The position numbers and the translations under genes were made by a program. The notes under the pieces are model-generated. The model was not told the origin of the DNA and did no database searches. It saw only the letters and a list, made by a program, of their open reading frames with translations. Positions 1 to 6,533 of a DNA stretch of 6,533 nt are shown here, piece by piece. The stretch is taken from NCBI GenBank assembly GCA_041190985.1, contig JBEEPT010000129.1, positions 1 through 6,533 on the forward strand, in the 5' to 3' direction. Numbering within the stretch: the first letter of the stretch is position 1; every line of letters starts with the position of its first letter. Origin of the DNA: Malikia sp041190985. Its GTDB lineage: Bacteria; Pseudomonadota; Gammaproteobacteria; Burkholderiales; Burkholderiaceae_C.

Positions 1-1898
1 GCCGCGTAGGCGTCGGCGCTCAGCACCTCGGCCCATTTGTAGCTGTAGTAGCCGGCCGCGTAGCCGCCCGCGAAGATGTGGCTGAAGGTGTGGGCCATGC
101 GGTTGTAGGCCGGCGGCTGGATCAGCGCGACTTCGTCGCGCACGCGCTGCAGCAGCGCCATGAAGTCGCCGTCCGGCGCGCCGTCGCTGTGCAGCAGCAT
201 GTCGAACAGCGAGAACTCGATCTGGCGCAGCGTCTGCAGTCCGCTCTGGAAGTTCTTCGCGGCCAGCATCTTGTCGAACAGTTCGCGCGGCAGCGGTGCG
301 CCGGTCTCGACATGGGCGGTCATGCGCTGGAGCACGTCCCACTCCCAGCAGAAGTTCTCCATGAACTGGCTCGGCAGCTCGACCGCGTCCCACTCCACGC
401 CGCTGATGCCGCTGACGTCGCGTTCGTCGACCCGGGTCAGCAGGTGGTGCAGGCCGTGACCGAACTCGTGGAACAGGGTGATGACGTCGTCGTGCGTCAG
501 CAGCGCCGGCTTGTCGCCGACCGGCTCGGAGAAGTTGCAGACCAGCTGCGCCACCGGTGTCTGCAGGCGGGCGTCATCGGGGTGCAGCCAGCGCGCGCGC
601 ACGTCGTCCATCCAGGCGCCGCCGCGCTTGCCGGCGCGTGCGCCCGGGTCGAGGTAGAACTGGCCGAGCAGCTGGCCGTCGCGCTCGAGGCGGAAGAACT
701 TCACGCCGGGATGCCAGACCGGCGCCTGGTCGGGGCGGATCTGCACTTCGAACAGGGTCTCGACGATGCGGAACAGGCCTTCGAGTACCTTGGGCGCGGT
801 GAAATAGGGCTTGACGTCCTGCTCGCTGTAGGCGTAGCGCGCCACGCGCAGCTGCTCGGCGACATAGGCCCAGTCCCAGGCCTGCGGCTCCTGCAGGCCG
901 AGCGACTCGGCCGCGAAGGCGCGCATGTCGGCCAGGTCCTGCTCGGCGTAGGGGCGGGCCTTGGCGGCGAGCTCGCGCAGGAAGGCGACGACCTGAGCCG
1001 TCGACTCGGCCATCTTGGGCACCAGCGAAACCGCGGCGTAGTCCGGGTAGCCGAGCAGTCCGGCTTCCTCCTGGCGCAGCGCGAGCAGCTCGCGGATCAG
1101 AGTGGTGTTGTCGAAGCTGGCGCCCTCACCCTCGGCCTGGTCGCTGGCTCGGGTGCTGTAGGCGTGGTAGAGGCGCTCGCGCAGGGCGCGGTCGGTGCCG
1201 AACTGCATCACCGGCAGGTAGCAGGGCAGCTTGAGCGTGAGCTTGTGGCCTTCCTTCCCATCGGCCTCGGCGGCGGCGCGGGTGGCGGCCAGCGTGTCGG
1301 CTGGCACGCCCGCGAGCTCCTCGGCGCTCGCGTAGTAGGTCCAGGCATCGGTCGCGTCGAGCGCGTTTTCGCTGAACTTCTGCGCCAGTTCGGCCTGGCG
1401 CTCCTGGATCGCGGCGAAGCGCTCCTTGGCCTCGCCCTGCAGCTCGGCGCCGCCGAGCACGAAGCCGCGCAGCGCGTTGGTGCGCGCCTGGGCCTGCTCG
1501 GGGGTCAGTCGCGCCGGGTCCATGGCCTTGTACTTGGCGTAGAGGCGCTCGTCGGCGCCCATGCGGGTCCAGAACTCGGTGATCGCGGGCAGGACGGCGT
1601 TGTAGGCGGCGCGCAGTTCGGGGGTGTCGGCGACGCTGTTGAGGTGGCTGACCGCGCCCCAGGCACGGCCCAGGCGCTCCGTCGCGACGTCGAGCACGCT
1701 CGCCATTGCCTTCCATTCGGCCGGGTAGTCGGCGGCCACGACCTGCTCGAGCGCCTGTTCGGCGGCCTGCTGCAGCTGTGCGATCGCCGGCTCGACATGC
1801 TGAGGACGGATCGCGTCGAACAGCGGCAGGTCGGTGAAGTCGAGCAGCGGGTTGGCGGCTGCTACCGCGGTGGATTCGGGCTGGGTGGTGGCGTTCAT
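1..1898 (-). CDS. prlC: Oligopeptidase A, M3-family zinc metallopeptidase (C-terminus cut by window edge)
   Basis: Cytosolic zinc endopeptidase (opdA/prlC) that breaks down short peptides, including cleaved signal peptides in E. coli. The frame is open from ATG 1898 to the left edge, giving 632 residues; E. coli OpdA is about 680, so roughly 50 C-terminal residues lie outside. Visible motifs: N-terminal NPLLDF; SHLNSV in the helical N-domain; YHAYSTRASDQ; KRGGAWMDD; the zinc motif HEFGH at residues 477-481 (nt 456-470); the third zinc ligand, probably E507 in DAVELPSQF; and the substrate-binding tyrosine stretch GYAAGYYSY at about 612-620. All active-site elements are present and no frameshift was seen. 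ATG 1898 is the only Met in frame before an upstream TGA (1962-1964). It has no recognisable Shine-Dalgarno. The preceding gene on this strand is yhbY, 174 bp away with a terminator between, so a separate promoter is likely. The family call is near certain; OpdA over the sister enzyme Dcp rests on the close overall resemblance to E. coli OpdA. Confidence 0.96.
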   Translation of the reverse strand, partial: MNATTQPESTAVAAANPLLDFTDLPLFDAIRPQHVEPAIAQLQQAAEQALEQVVAADYPAEWKAMASVLDVATERLGRAWGAVSHLNSVADTPELRAAYNAVLPAITEFWTRMGADERLYAKYKAMDPARLTPEQAQARTNALRGFVLGGAELQGEAKERFAAIQERQAELAQKFSENALDATDAWTYYASAEELAGVPADTLAATRAAAEADGKEGHKLTLKLPCYLPVMQFGTDRALRERLYHAYSTRASDQAEGEGASFDNTTLIRELLALRQEEAGLLGYPDYAAVSLVPKMAESTAQVVAFLRELAAKARPYAEQDLADMRAFAAESLGLQEPQAWDWAYVAEQLRVARYAYSEQDVKPYFTAPKVLEGLFRIVETLFEVQIRPDQAPVWHPGVKFFRLERDGQLLGQFYLDPGARAGKRGGAWMDDVRARWLHPDDARLQTPVAQLVCNFSEPVGDKPALLTHDDVITLFHEFGHGLHHLLTRVDERDVSGISGVEWDAVELPSQFMENFCWEWDVLQRMTAHVETGAPLPRELFDKMLAAKNFQSGLQTLRQIEFSLFDMLLHSDGAPDGDFMALLQRVRDEVALIQPPAYNRMAHTFSHIFAGGYAAGYYSYKWAEVLSADAYA

Positions 1899-1955
1899 GG
1901 AAGGCAGTTGGGCACGGGGCAGGGAAATGCAAGGCGAGACTCGCGTCTGAGCCGA

Positions 1956-1984
1956 AGAATATCAGCGGGCCGAGCTGACAAAAA
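1956..1984 (-). promoter_or_regulatory. Weak candidate promoter for prlC
   Basis: Reading the minus strand, TATTCT (1961-1956) could be a -10 box. The only -35 options are TTGTCA (1981-1976), 14 bp upstream, which is short, or the T-rich TTTTTG (1984-1979), 17 bp upstream, which matches poorly. Either one overlaps the U-tract of the yhbY terminator. It is listed because the terminator implies that prlC needs its own start of transcription and this is the most AT-rich stretch available. The match is weak. Confidence 0.25.
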
Positions 1985-2005
1985 AGCCAAGCCGGGTGGC
2001 TTGGC
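1980..2005 (-). terminator. Intrinsic terminator downstream of yhbY
   Basis: On the minus strand the sequence is GCCAAGCC, a 4-nt loop ACCC, then GGCTTGGC, followed directly by six T residues (the A run at 1980-1985 on the plus strand). This is a perfect 8-bp GC-rich stem with a U-tract. It begins about 67 bp past the yhbY stop codon. The plus strand has no T run after the stem (it reads CAATTT), so the terminator is directional and serves yhbY, not plus-strand transcripts. Confidence 0.9.
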
Positions 2006-2013
2006 CAATTTAG

Positions 2014-2026
2014 GGCATGTCATGCC
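2014..2026. repeat. 13-bp near-perfect palindrome GGCATG-T-CATGCC
   Basis: A 6-bp inverted repeat around one central base lies between the yhbY stop codon and its terminator. As RNA it could form only a short 4-5 bp stem. As DNA it has the symmetry of a protein-binding site, but nothing else supports that. The rest of 1899-2072 holds only the terminator and the weak promoter candidate. Confidence 0.4.
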
Positions 2027-2072
2027 GCTGGCGCGCCCGCGCGAACAATCGGGGCAGCCGCGCCGGCCGCAC

Positions 2073-2549
2073 TCACTTCTGGGTCGTTTTCTTGACGCTC
2101 TTCTGCGTCGGCTTCTTGGCGCGCTTGACCAGGCCGCCGGAGGTCAGGCGCTCGTTGCCGAGCACCCGCACCTGCTTGACCTCGGGGCGCTGGCCCCCCT
2201 TCTTGCTGTACTTCAGGATCTTGACGTCGCGCGGGCCGGGCTTGCGGTCTTCGTCGACGGTCTTTTCCTTCTCGGGGATGGGGCGCCAGAGCACGAGCAG
2301 CTTGCCGATGTGCTGGATGGCGGCGGCGTCGAGCTCCTCGGCGAGCTGGTTCAGATAGGCCTCGCGTTGGGCGCGGTCGTCGGAGAACACCCGCACCTTG
2401 ATCAGGCCGTGCGCCTTGAGCGCGGCGTCGACTTCCTTTTTGACCGCGTCGGTCAGGCCGTCGCTGCCGATCAGCACCACCGGATCGAGGTGGTGAGCGT
2501 CGGAGCGGAAGGGTTTGCGTTGGGCTGGAGTCAGAATTATTTGAGGCAT
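2073..2549 (-). CDS. yhbY: YhbY-like CRM-domain RNA-binding protein (ribosome assembly)
   Basis: A 158-residue protein of the CRS1/YhbY (CRM) family. E. coli YhbY binds pre-50S ribosomal particles near the peptidyl-transferase centre, and this protein probably has that role in the cytosol. The CRM domain covers about residues 3-92: the N-terminal LTPAQRKPFRS, the GxxG RNA-binding loop as IGSDGLT (residues 27-33), the helix with LITDAVKKEV-like character (here GLTDAVKKEV), KVRVF, and the last strand HIGKLLVLWRP (80-90). Residues 93-158 are an extra basic tail ending in a Lys/Thr/Gln-rich stretch. E. coli YhbY is only about 97 residues, so the tail is an addition. I believe similar tails occur in other betaproteobacteria but cannot check that here. 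The gene is divergent from rlmE, with 17 bp between the two start codons. The only Shine-Dalgarno-like sequence is GGGGA about 10 nt before the ATG, and it overlaps a candidate -10 box. Confidence 0.93.
   Translation of the reverse strand: MPQIILTPAQRKPFRSDAHHLDPVVLIGSDGLTDAVKKEVDAALKAHGLIKVRVFSDDRAQREAYLNQLAEELDAAAIQHIGKLLVLWRPIPEKEKTVDEDRKPGPRDVKILKYSKKGGQRPEVKQVRVLGNERLTSGGLVKRAKKPTQKSVKKTTQK
2515..2543 (+). promoter_or_regulatory. Weak candidate rlmE promoter inside the 5' end of yhbY
   Basis: TTGCGT (2515-2520), 17 bp, then TATTTG (2538-2543) is the best-spaced sigma-70-like pair ahead of rlmE. Both boxes match at only about half of the positions. It lies within the first codons of the divergent yhbY because the gap between the genes is too short to hold a full promoter. 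The neighbouring AATTAT at 2535-2540 is an alternative -10 with a 14-bp spacing. Confidence 0.22.
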
Positions 2550-2555
2550 GTGACA

Positions 2556-2584
2556 ATTATCCCCGCATGAAAGTAAAAACGCAG
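2556..2584 (-). promoter_or_regulatory. Candidate yhbY promoter with GATAAT -10 box
   Basis: On the minus strand GATAAT (2561-2556) matches the sigma-70 -10 consensus at five of six bases. The -35 at 17-bp spacing is CTGCGT (2584-2579), a poor match lying inside the rlmE coding region. If GATAAT is used, transcription would begin at or within a base or two of the yhbY ATG, giving a leaderless or nearly leaderless mRNA. Confidence 0.35.
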
Positions 2585-3235
2585 AGCAAGAAGGTCAACA
2601 AGGCCTGGCTGAACCAGCATGTCAACGATCCCTGGGTCAAGCTGGCCCACAAGGAAGGCTACCGCGCGCGTGCCGCCTACAAGCTCAAGGAAATCGACGA
2701 AACCTTCCACCTGATCCGGCCCGGCCAGGTCGTGGTCGATCTCGGATGCGCACCGGGAGCCTGGAGCCAGTACCTGCGCCGGCGCCTGTCGCCCACGGGC
2801 GCCGCGGTCGGCGAGCTCAACGGCGTCATCATAGGCCTGGACCTGCTGCCCATGGAAGCGATCGAGGGCGTGCAGTACATTCAGGGCGACTTCCGCGAGG
2901 AATCGGTGCTGGCCCAGCTCGAAGAAAAGCTGCTGCTGCCCGACGGCAGCCATCGTCCGGTCGATGTGGTGGTCTCGGACATGGCGCCCAACCTGTCGGG
3001 CGTGGAGTCGGTCGACGCCGCGCGCATCGCGCACCTGATCGAGCTGGCGGTCGATTTCGCCCGTGCCCACCTCAAGCGCGATGGCGCGCTGGTGGTCAAG
3101 CTTTTCCACGGCAGCGGCTACAACGAGCTGCTCAAGCTGTTCAAGGACACCTTCCGCGTCGTCAAGCCGCTCAAGCCCAAGTCCTCGCGCGACAAGTCGT
3201 CGGAAACCTTTTTGGTCGGAATGGGTCTCAGGTAA
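2567..3235 (+). CDS. rlmE: 23S rRNA Um2552 2'-O-methyltransferase RlmE (FtsJ/RrmJ)
   Basis: SAM-dependent methyltransferase that 2'-O-methylates U2552 in the A-loop of 23S rRNA late in 50S assembly; in E. coli it is heat-inducible. The product is 222 residues, against 209 in E. coli. Motif I for SAM binding is DLGCAPGAWSQ (residues 58-68). The catalytic K-D-K-E tetrad is intact: K39 in RAAYKLKEID, D138 in SDMAPNLSG, K178 in VVKLFHG and E213 in SSETFLVG. The typical C-terminal KPxxSR.KSSE stretch is present. Relative to E. coli there is a small extra loop around residues 73-86, in the region after motif I. The N-terminus is very basic, as expected for an rRNA-binding enzyme. ATG 2567 gives the expected family N-terminus, but no good Shine-Dalgarno precedes it (GAGG at 2543-2546 is about 20 nt away). 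It is followed 133 bp later by ftsH on the same strand. Confidence 0.97.
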   Translation: MKVKTQSKKVNKAWLNQHVNDPWVKLAHKEGYRARAAYKLKEIDETFHLIRPGQVVVDLGCAPGAWSQYLRRRLSPTGAAVGELNGVIIGLDLLPMEAIEGVQYIQGDFREESVLAQLEEKLLLPDGSHRPVDVVVSDMAPNLSGVESVDAARIAHLIELAVDFARAHLKRDGALVVKLFHGSGYNELLKLFKDTFRVVKPLKPKSSRDKSSETFLVGMGLR

Positions 3236-3237
3236 GG

Positions 3238-3258
3238 ATCGGGTCCGATATGTTTTTT
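3238..3258 (+). terminator. Weak terminator-like hairpin plus T6 after rlmE
   Basis: ATCGG-GT-CCGAT, just after the rlmE stop codon, can form a 4-5 bp stem and is followed after 3 nt by six T residues (3253-3258). The stem is very short with almost no loop, so at best it is a partial terminator. CCGAT (3245-3249) could instead pair with a second ATCGG at 3270-3274. Some read-through into ftsH is expected. Confidence 0.3.
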
Positions 3259-3306
3259 CTATGTCCGACATCGGGAGGCTCATGCGGCCGCCGTGCCGGT
3301 CTCACG

Positions 3307-3335
3307 CTTGAAAGTCCTAGAATGGTGTCCATCTA
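3307..3335 (+). promoter_or_regulatory. Sigma-32 (RpoH) heat-shock type promoter for ftsH
   Basis: CTTGAAA (3307-3313) is an exact match to the sigma-32 -35 element. After 13 bp (3314-3326) comes GTCCATCTA (3327-3335), which fits the -10 consensus CCCCATnTA except at its first two bases. Element identity and spacing both agree with known sigma-32 promoters. Transcription would start near 3341-3343, giving a leader of about 26 nt before the TTG start of ftsH. This fits the known heat-shock control of ftsH in E. coli, where FtsH in turn degrades sigma-32. A sigma-70-like TAGAAT (3318-3323) lies inside this element but has no acceptable -35. Confidence 0.7.
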
Positions 3336-3343
3336 TCCGCACA

Positions 3344-3368
3344 ATGCGTTTTCGTTCGGGAGTCCGTT

Positions 3369-3376
<8 letters not shown>
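3344..3376 (+). CDS. Possible 10-codon leader ORF overlapping the ftsH start
   Basis: ATG 3344 opens a frame encoding MRFRSGVRFE and ending at TAA 3374-3376, five bases past the TTG of ftsH and in another frame. It would begin within about three bases of the inferred sigma-32 transcription start, so it has no Shine-Dalgarno and would need leaderless initiation. A ribosome terminating here would sit over the ftsH start. It could well be chance; no conservation evidence is available. Confidence 0.15.
3358..3362 (+). promoter_or_regulatory. Ribosome binding site that fixes the TTG start of ftsH
   Basis: GGGAG lies 6 nt before TTG 3369-3371. No ATG or GTG lies in frame between the in-frame TAG at 3318 and this TTG. 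The next in-frame ATG (3417, residue 17) would cut the first membrane segment in half. The site therefore decides the start. Confidence 0.8.
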
Positions 3377-5282
<1,906 letters not shown>

Positions 5283-5299
5283 TCAGGCGCTAACATCGC

Positions 5300-5331
5300 A
5301 ACCGGGGCCGAGCGCCCCGGTTTTGCTTTTT
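5300..5331 (+). terminator. Strong intrinsic terminator after ftsH
   Basis: AACCGGGGC (5300-5308), a 5-nt loop, and GCCCCGGTT (5314-5322) form a perfect 9-bp stem followed by TTGCTTTTT. It lies 17 bp past the ftsH stop codon and 44 bp before the folP ATG. It should end most ftsH transcripts, leaving folP-glmM dependent on read-through or on a promoter I could not find. Confidence 0.9.
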
Positions 5332-5375
5332 CCCCTTTCATTCGCTTGCCGCCAGGATCCCCTGCGCTCCGTACC

Positions 5376-6254
5376 ATGTCTGACCGCTCCGCTTCCGCTG
5401 CCGTCTGGAAGACCAGCCGCTACACCCTGGACCTGACCCGGCCCCAGGTCATGGGCATAGTCAATGTCACGCCCGACTCCTTCTCGGACGGGGGACGGCA
5501 CGCCGACACGCGCAGCGCGCTGGCGCATGCCGAGTCCCTGTTGGCCGAGGGCGCGACCATACTCGACATCGGTGGCGAATCGACCCGCCCGGGTGCGCCG
5601 CCGGTGCCGCTGCAGGAGGAACTGGCCCGCGTGCTGCCGGTGCTGCGCGAGGCGCTCAAGCTCGGCGTGCCGATCTCGATCGACACCTACAAGCCCGAGG
5701 TGATGCAGGCCTGCCTGGACCTGGGGGCCGACATCATCAACGACGTCTGGGCGCTGCGGCGCCCGTTCGAGGGCGGGCAGGGCAGCGGCATCGACGTCGT
5801 TTCGCGTCACCCCGATTGCGGCGTCTGCCTGATGCACATGCACCTGGAGCCCCGCAGCATGCAGGTCGCGCCGATGGAAGGCGACGTCGTGCCGCAGGTG
5901 GTGGACTTCCTGGCCCGACACGCGCAGCCGCTGCGCGAGCGCGGCGTCGCCCCCGAGCGCATCGTGCTGGACTACGGCATAGGCTTTGGCAAGACCGTGG
6001 AGCAGAACTTCGCGCTGCTGGCGCGCCAGCAGGAGGTGCTGGCGCTGGGTTACCCGCTGCTGGCGGGCTGGTCGCGCAAGTCCTCGCTCGGGCGCGTGAT
6101 CGCGCAGGAGGTTCCCGAGCGGCGAGTAGCGGCCAGCGTGGCGGCGCATCTGCTGGCGATCGAGCGCGGCGCGCGCGTGGTGCGGGTGCACGACGTGCGC
6201 GCCACCGTCGACGCGATCAAGGTCTGGCAGGCCATGTCGGCCCAGCAACAATAA
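5376..6254 (+). CDS. folP: Dihydropteroate synthase FolP
   Basis: Condenses 6-hydroxymethyl-7,8-dihydropterin pyrophosphate with p-aminobenzoate in folate synthesis; the sulfonamide target. The product is 292 residues from ATG 5376 with a TIM-barrel motif order: MGIVNVTPDSFSDGG (26-40, N30), LDIGGESTRPG (63-73), SIDTYKP (D103), IINDVWALR (N122), LMHMH (152-156), VLDYGIGFGKT (D199), AGWSRKSSLG (K235) and VRVHDV (R270, H272). All the residues expected to bind pterin and phosphate appear present. Two spots differ from the common family pattern: Y200 where DPG is usual, and HL at 156-157 where QG is usual. An in-frame TTG at 5346 would add ten residues (LPPGSPALRT-like), but it has no Shine-Dalgarno and ATG 5376 gives normal length; neither start has a good ribosome site. 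glmM follows after 33 bp with no terminator. Confidence 0.97.
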   Translation: MSDRSASAAVWKTSRYTLDLTRPQVMGIVNVTPDSFSDGGRHADTRSALAHAESLLAEGATILDIGGESTRPGAPPVPLQEELARVLPVLREALKLGVPISIDTYKPEVMQACLDLGADIINDVWALRRPFEGGQGSGIDVVSRHPDCGVCLMHMHLEPRSMQVAPMEGDVVPQVVDFLARHAQPLRERGVAPERIVLDYGIGFGKTVEQNFALLARQQEVLALGYPLLAGWSRKSSLGRVIAQEVPERRVAASVAAHLLAIERGARVVRVHDVRATVDAIKVWQAMSAQQQ

Positions 6255-6261
6255 TCAAATT

Positions 6262-6267
6262 TACAAT
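6262..6267 (+). promoter_or_regulatory. Isolated TACAAT -10-like box before glmM
   Basis: The folP-glmM gap is a small AT-rich island in GC-rich DNA and contains TACAAT, five of six to the -10 consensus. No acceptable -35 lies 16-18 bp upstream, nor is there an extended -10 TG. It may contribute minor glmM transcription but could simply be an AT-rich translation-initiation region. Confidence 0.2.
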
Positions 6268-6272
6268 CAACA

Positions 6273-6280
6273 AGGAAGGA
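6273..6280 (+). promoter_or_regulatory. Strong ribosome binding site of glmM
   Basis: AGGAAGGA ends 7 nt before ATG 6288, the clearest Shine-Dalgarno sequence in the window. It contrasts with the weak sites before prlC, rlmE and folP and suggests that glmM is translated more efficiently than the gene before it. Confidence 0.75.
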
Positions 6281-6287
6281 TTTCTAC

Positions 6288-6533
6288 ATGTCTCGCAGGT
6301 ATTTCGGCACCGACGGCATCCGCGGCACGGTCGGGGTCTACCCCATCACGCCTGACTTCGTCCTGAAGCTCGCGCACGCGGTCGGCCGCGTGCTCAAGGC
6401 CAGGGAGAAGCGCCCCACGGTCCTGATCGGCAAGGACACGCGCATCTCGGGCTACATGCTGGAGTCGGCGCTGGAGGCCGGCTTCAACTCGGCCGGCGTC
6501 GACGTGGTGCTGCTCGGGCCCGTGCCCACGCCG
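6288..6533 (+). CDS. glmM: Phosphoglucosamine mutase GlmM (N-terminal 82 codons, cut by window edge)
   Basis: Converts glucosamine-6-phosphate to glucosamine-1-phosphate in the cytosol, feeding UDP-GlcNAc for peptidoglycan and LPS. The frame starts with MSRRYFGTDGIRG, the characteristic N-terminus with the GTDGIRG motif at residues 7-13, and continues with VLIGKDTRISGYMLESAL and LLGPVPTP, all typical of domain 1. The phosphoserine loop with the catalytic serine near residue 100 lies past the window end, so the active site cannot be checked. Its position right after folP, with 33 bp and no terminator, matches the folP-glmM pair in E. coli and suggests co-transcription. Confidence 0.97.
   Translation, partial: MSRRYFGTDGIRGTVGVYPITPDFVLKLAHAVGRVLKAREKRPTVLIGKDTRISGYMLESALEAGFNSAGVDVVLLGPVPTP

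Noticed and set aside
1126..1932. 268-codon minus-strand frame starting upstream of prlC
   Set aside because: It is an Arg/Pro/Ala-rich shift of the prlC reading frame. The M3 peptidase motifs lie in the other frame.
2020..2556. 178-codon minus-strand frame overlapping yhbY
   Set aside because: It is an Arg/Ala-rich out-of-frame shadow of yhbY. The CRM domain with its GxxG loop is in the 2073-2549 frame.
78..2570. 830-codon open frame on the plus strand opposite prlC and yhbY
   Set aside because: It runs antisense to two clearly recognisable proteins in the mirrored codon register. Its translation is biased, rich in Val, Gly, Leu, Gln and Arg, with no family resemblance, and it spans two genes and a terminator.
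3088..3095. GCTGGTGG, identical to the E. coli Chi octamer
   Set aside because: It falls inside rlmE over common GC-rich codons (Ala-Leu-Val-Val). One copy is expected by chance, and Chi sequences differ between species.
5346..5375. Extension of folP to an upstream TTG at 5346
   Set aside because: No Shine-Dalgarno precedes the TTG and the extra ten residues do not look like the family. ATG 5376 gives a normal-length enzyme.
5398..5412. GCCGTCTGGAA, resembling the neisserial DNA uptake sequence GCCGTCTGAA
   Set aside because: It has an extra base, occurs once, and encodes part of the FolP N-terminus.

Overview
This window looks like a core-chromosome segment of a GC-rich betaproteobacterium. 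The best guess is a Rhodocyclales or Azoarcus/Thauera-like organism. That guess rests on protein character (the FtsH N-terminus, an RlmE with a basic N-terminus, and a YhbY with a long lysine-rich tail), on gene order and on strong GC bias at third codon positions. It is an inference, not a database result.

Layout. On the minus strand, positions 1-1898 hold all but the last ~50 codons of an M3-family oligopeptidase A gene (prlC/opdA), running off the left edge. Upstream of it on the same strand is yhbY (2073-2549), a CRM-domain ribosome-assembly protein, followed by a textbook intrinsic terminator (1980-2005). Only 17 bp separate the yhbY start codon from the divergent plus-strand gene rlmE (2567-3235). 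To the right, all on the plus strand, come ftsH (3369-5282), folP (5376-6254) and the first 82 codons of glmM (6288 to the window end). The divergent arrangement yhbY / rlmE-ftsH-folP-glmM is the same as in Escherichia coli and many other proteobacteria.

How the genes fit together. YhbY and RlmE both act on the large ribosomal subunit: YhbY on pre-50S particles, RlmE by 2'-O-methylating U2552 of 23S rRNA. FtsH is the membrane AAA+ zinc protease of protein quality control, and OpdA degrades peptides in the cytosol. FolP makes dihydropteroate for folate. GlmM makes glucosamine-1-phosphate for peptidoglycan and LPS precursors.

Control signals. The clearest regulatory signal not explained by coding sequence is a sigma-32 (RpoH) type heat-shock promoter just upstream of ftsH: an exact CTTGAAA, 13 bp, then a CCATCTA core. 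FtsH starts at a TTG codon with a good Shine-Dalgarno sequence. A strong intrinsic terminator sits between ftsH and folP, splitting the cluster at the transcript level. A possible 10-codon leader ORF overlaps the ftsH start.

I see no mobile element, CRISPR array, RNA gene, toxin-antitoxin module or novel defence system. The several very long open frames opposite real genes are codon-usage shadows. The window is mostly ordinary housekeeping DNA, and the points of interest are in the short intergenic regions and in a few variant motifs in FolP.
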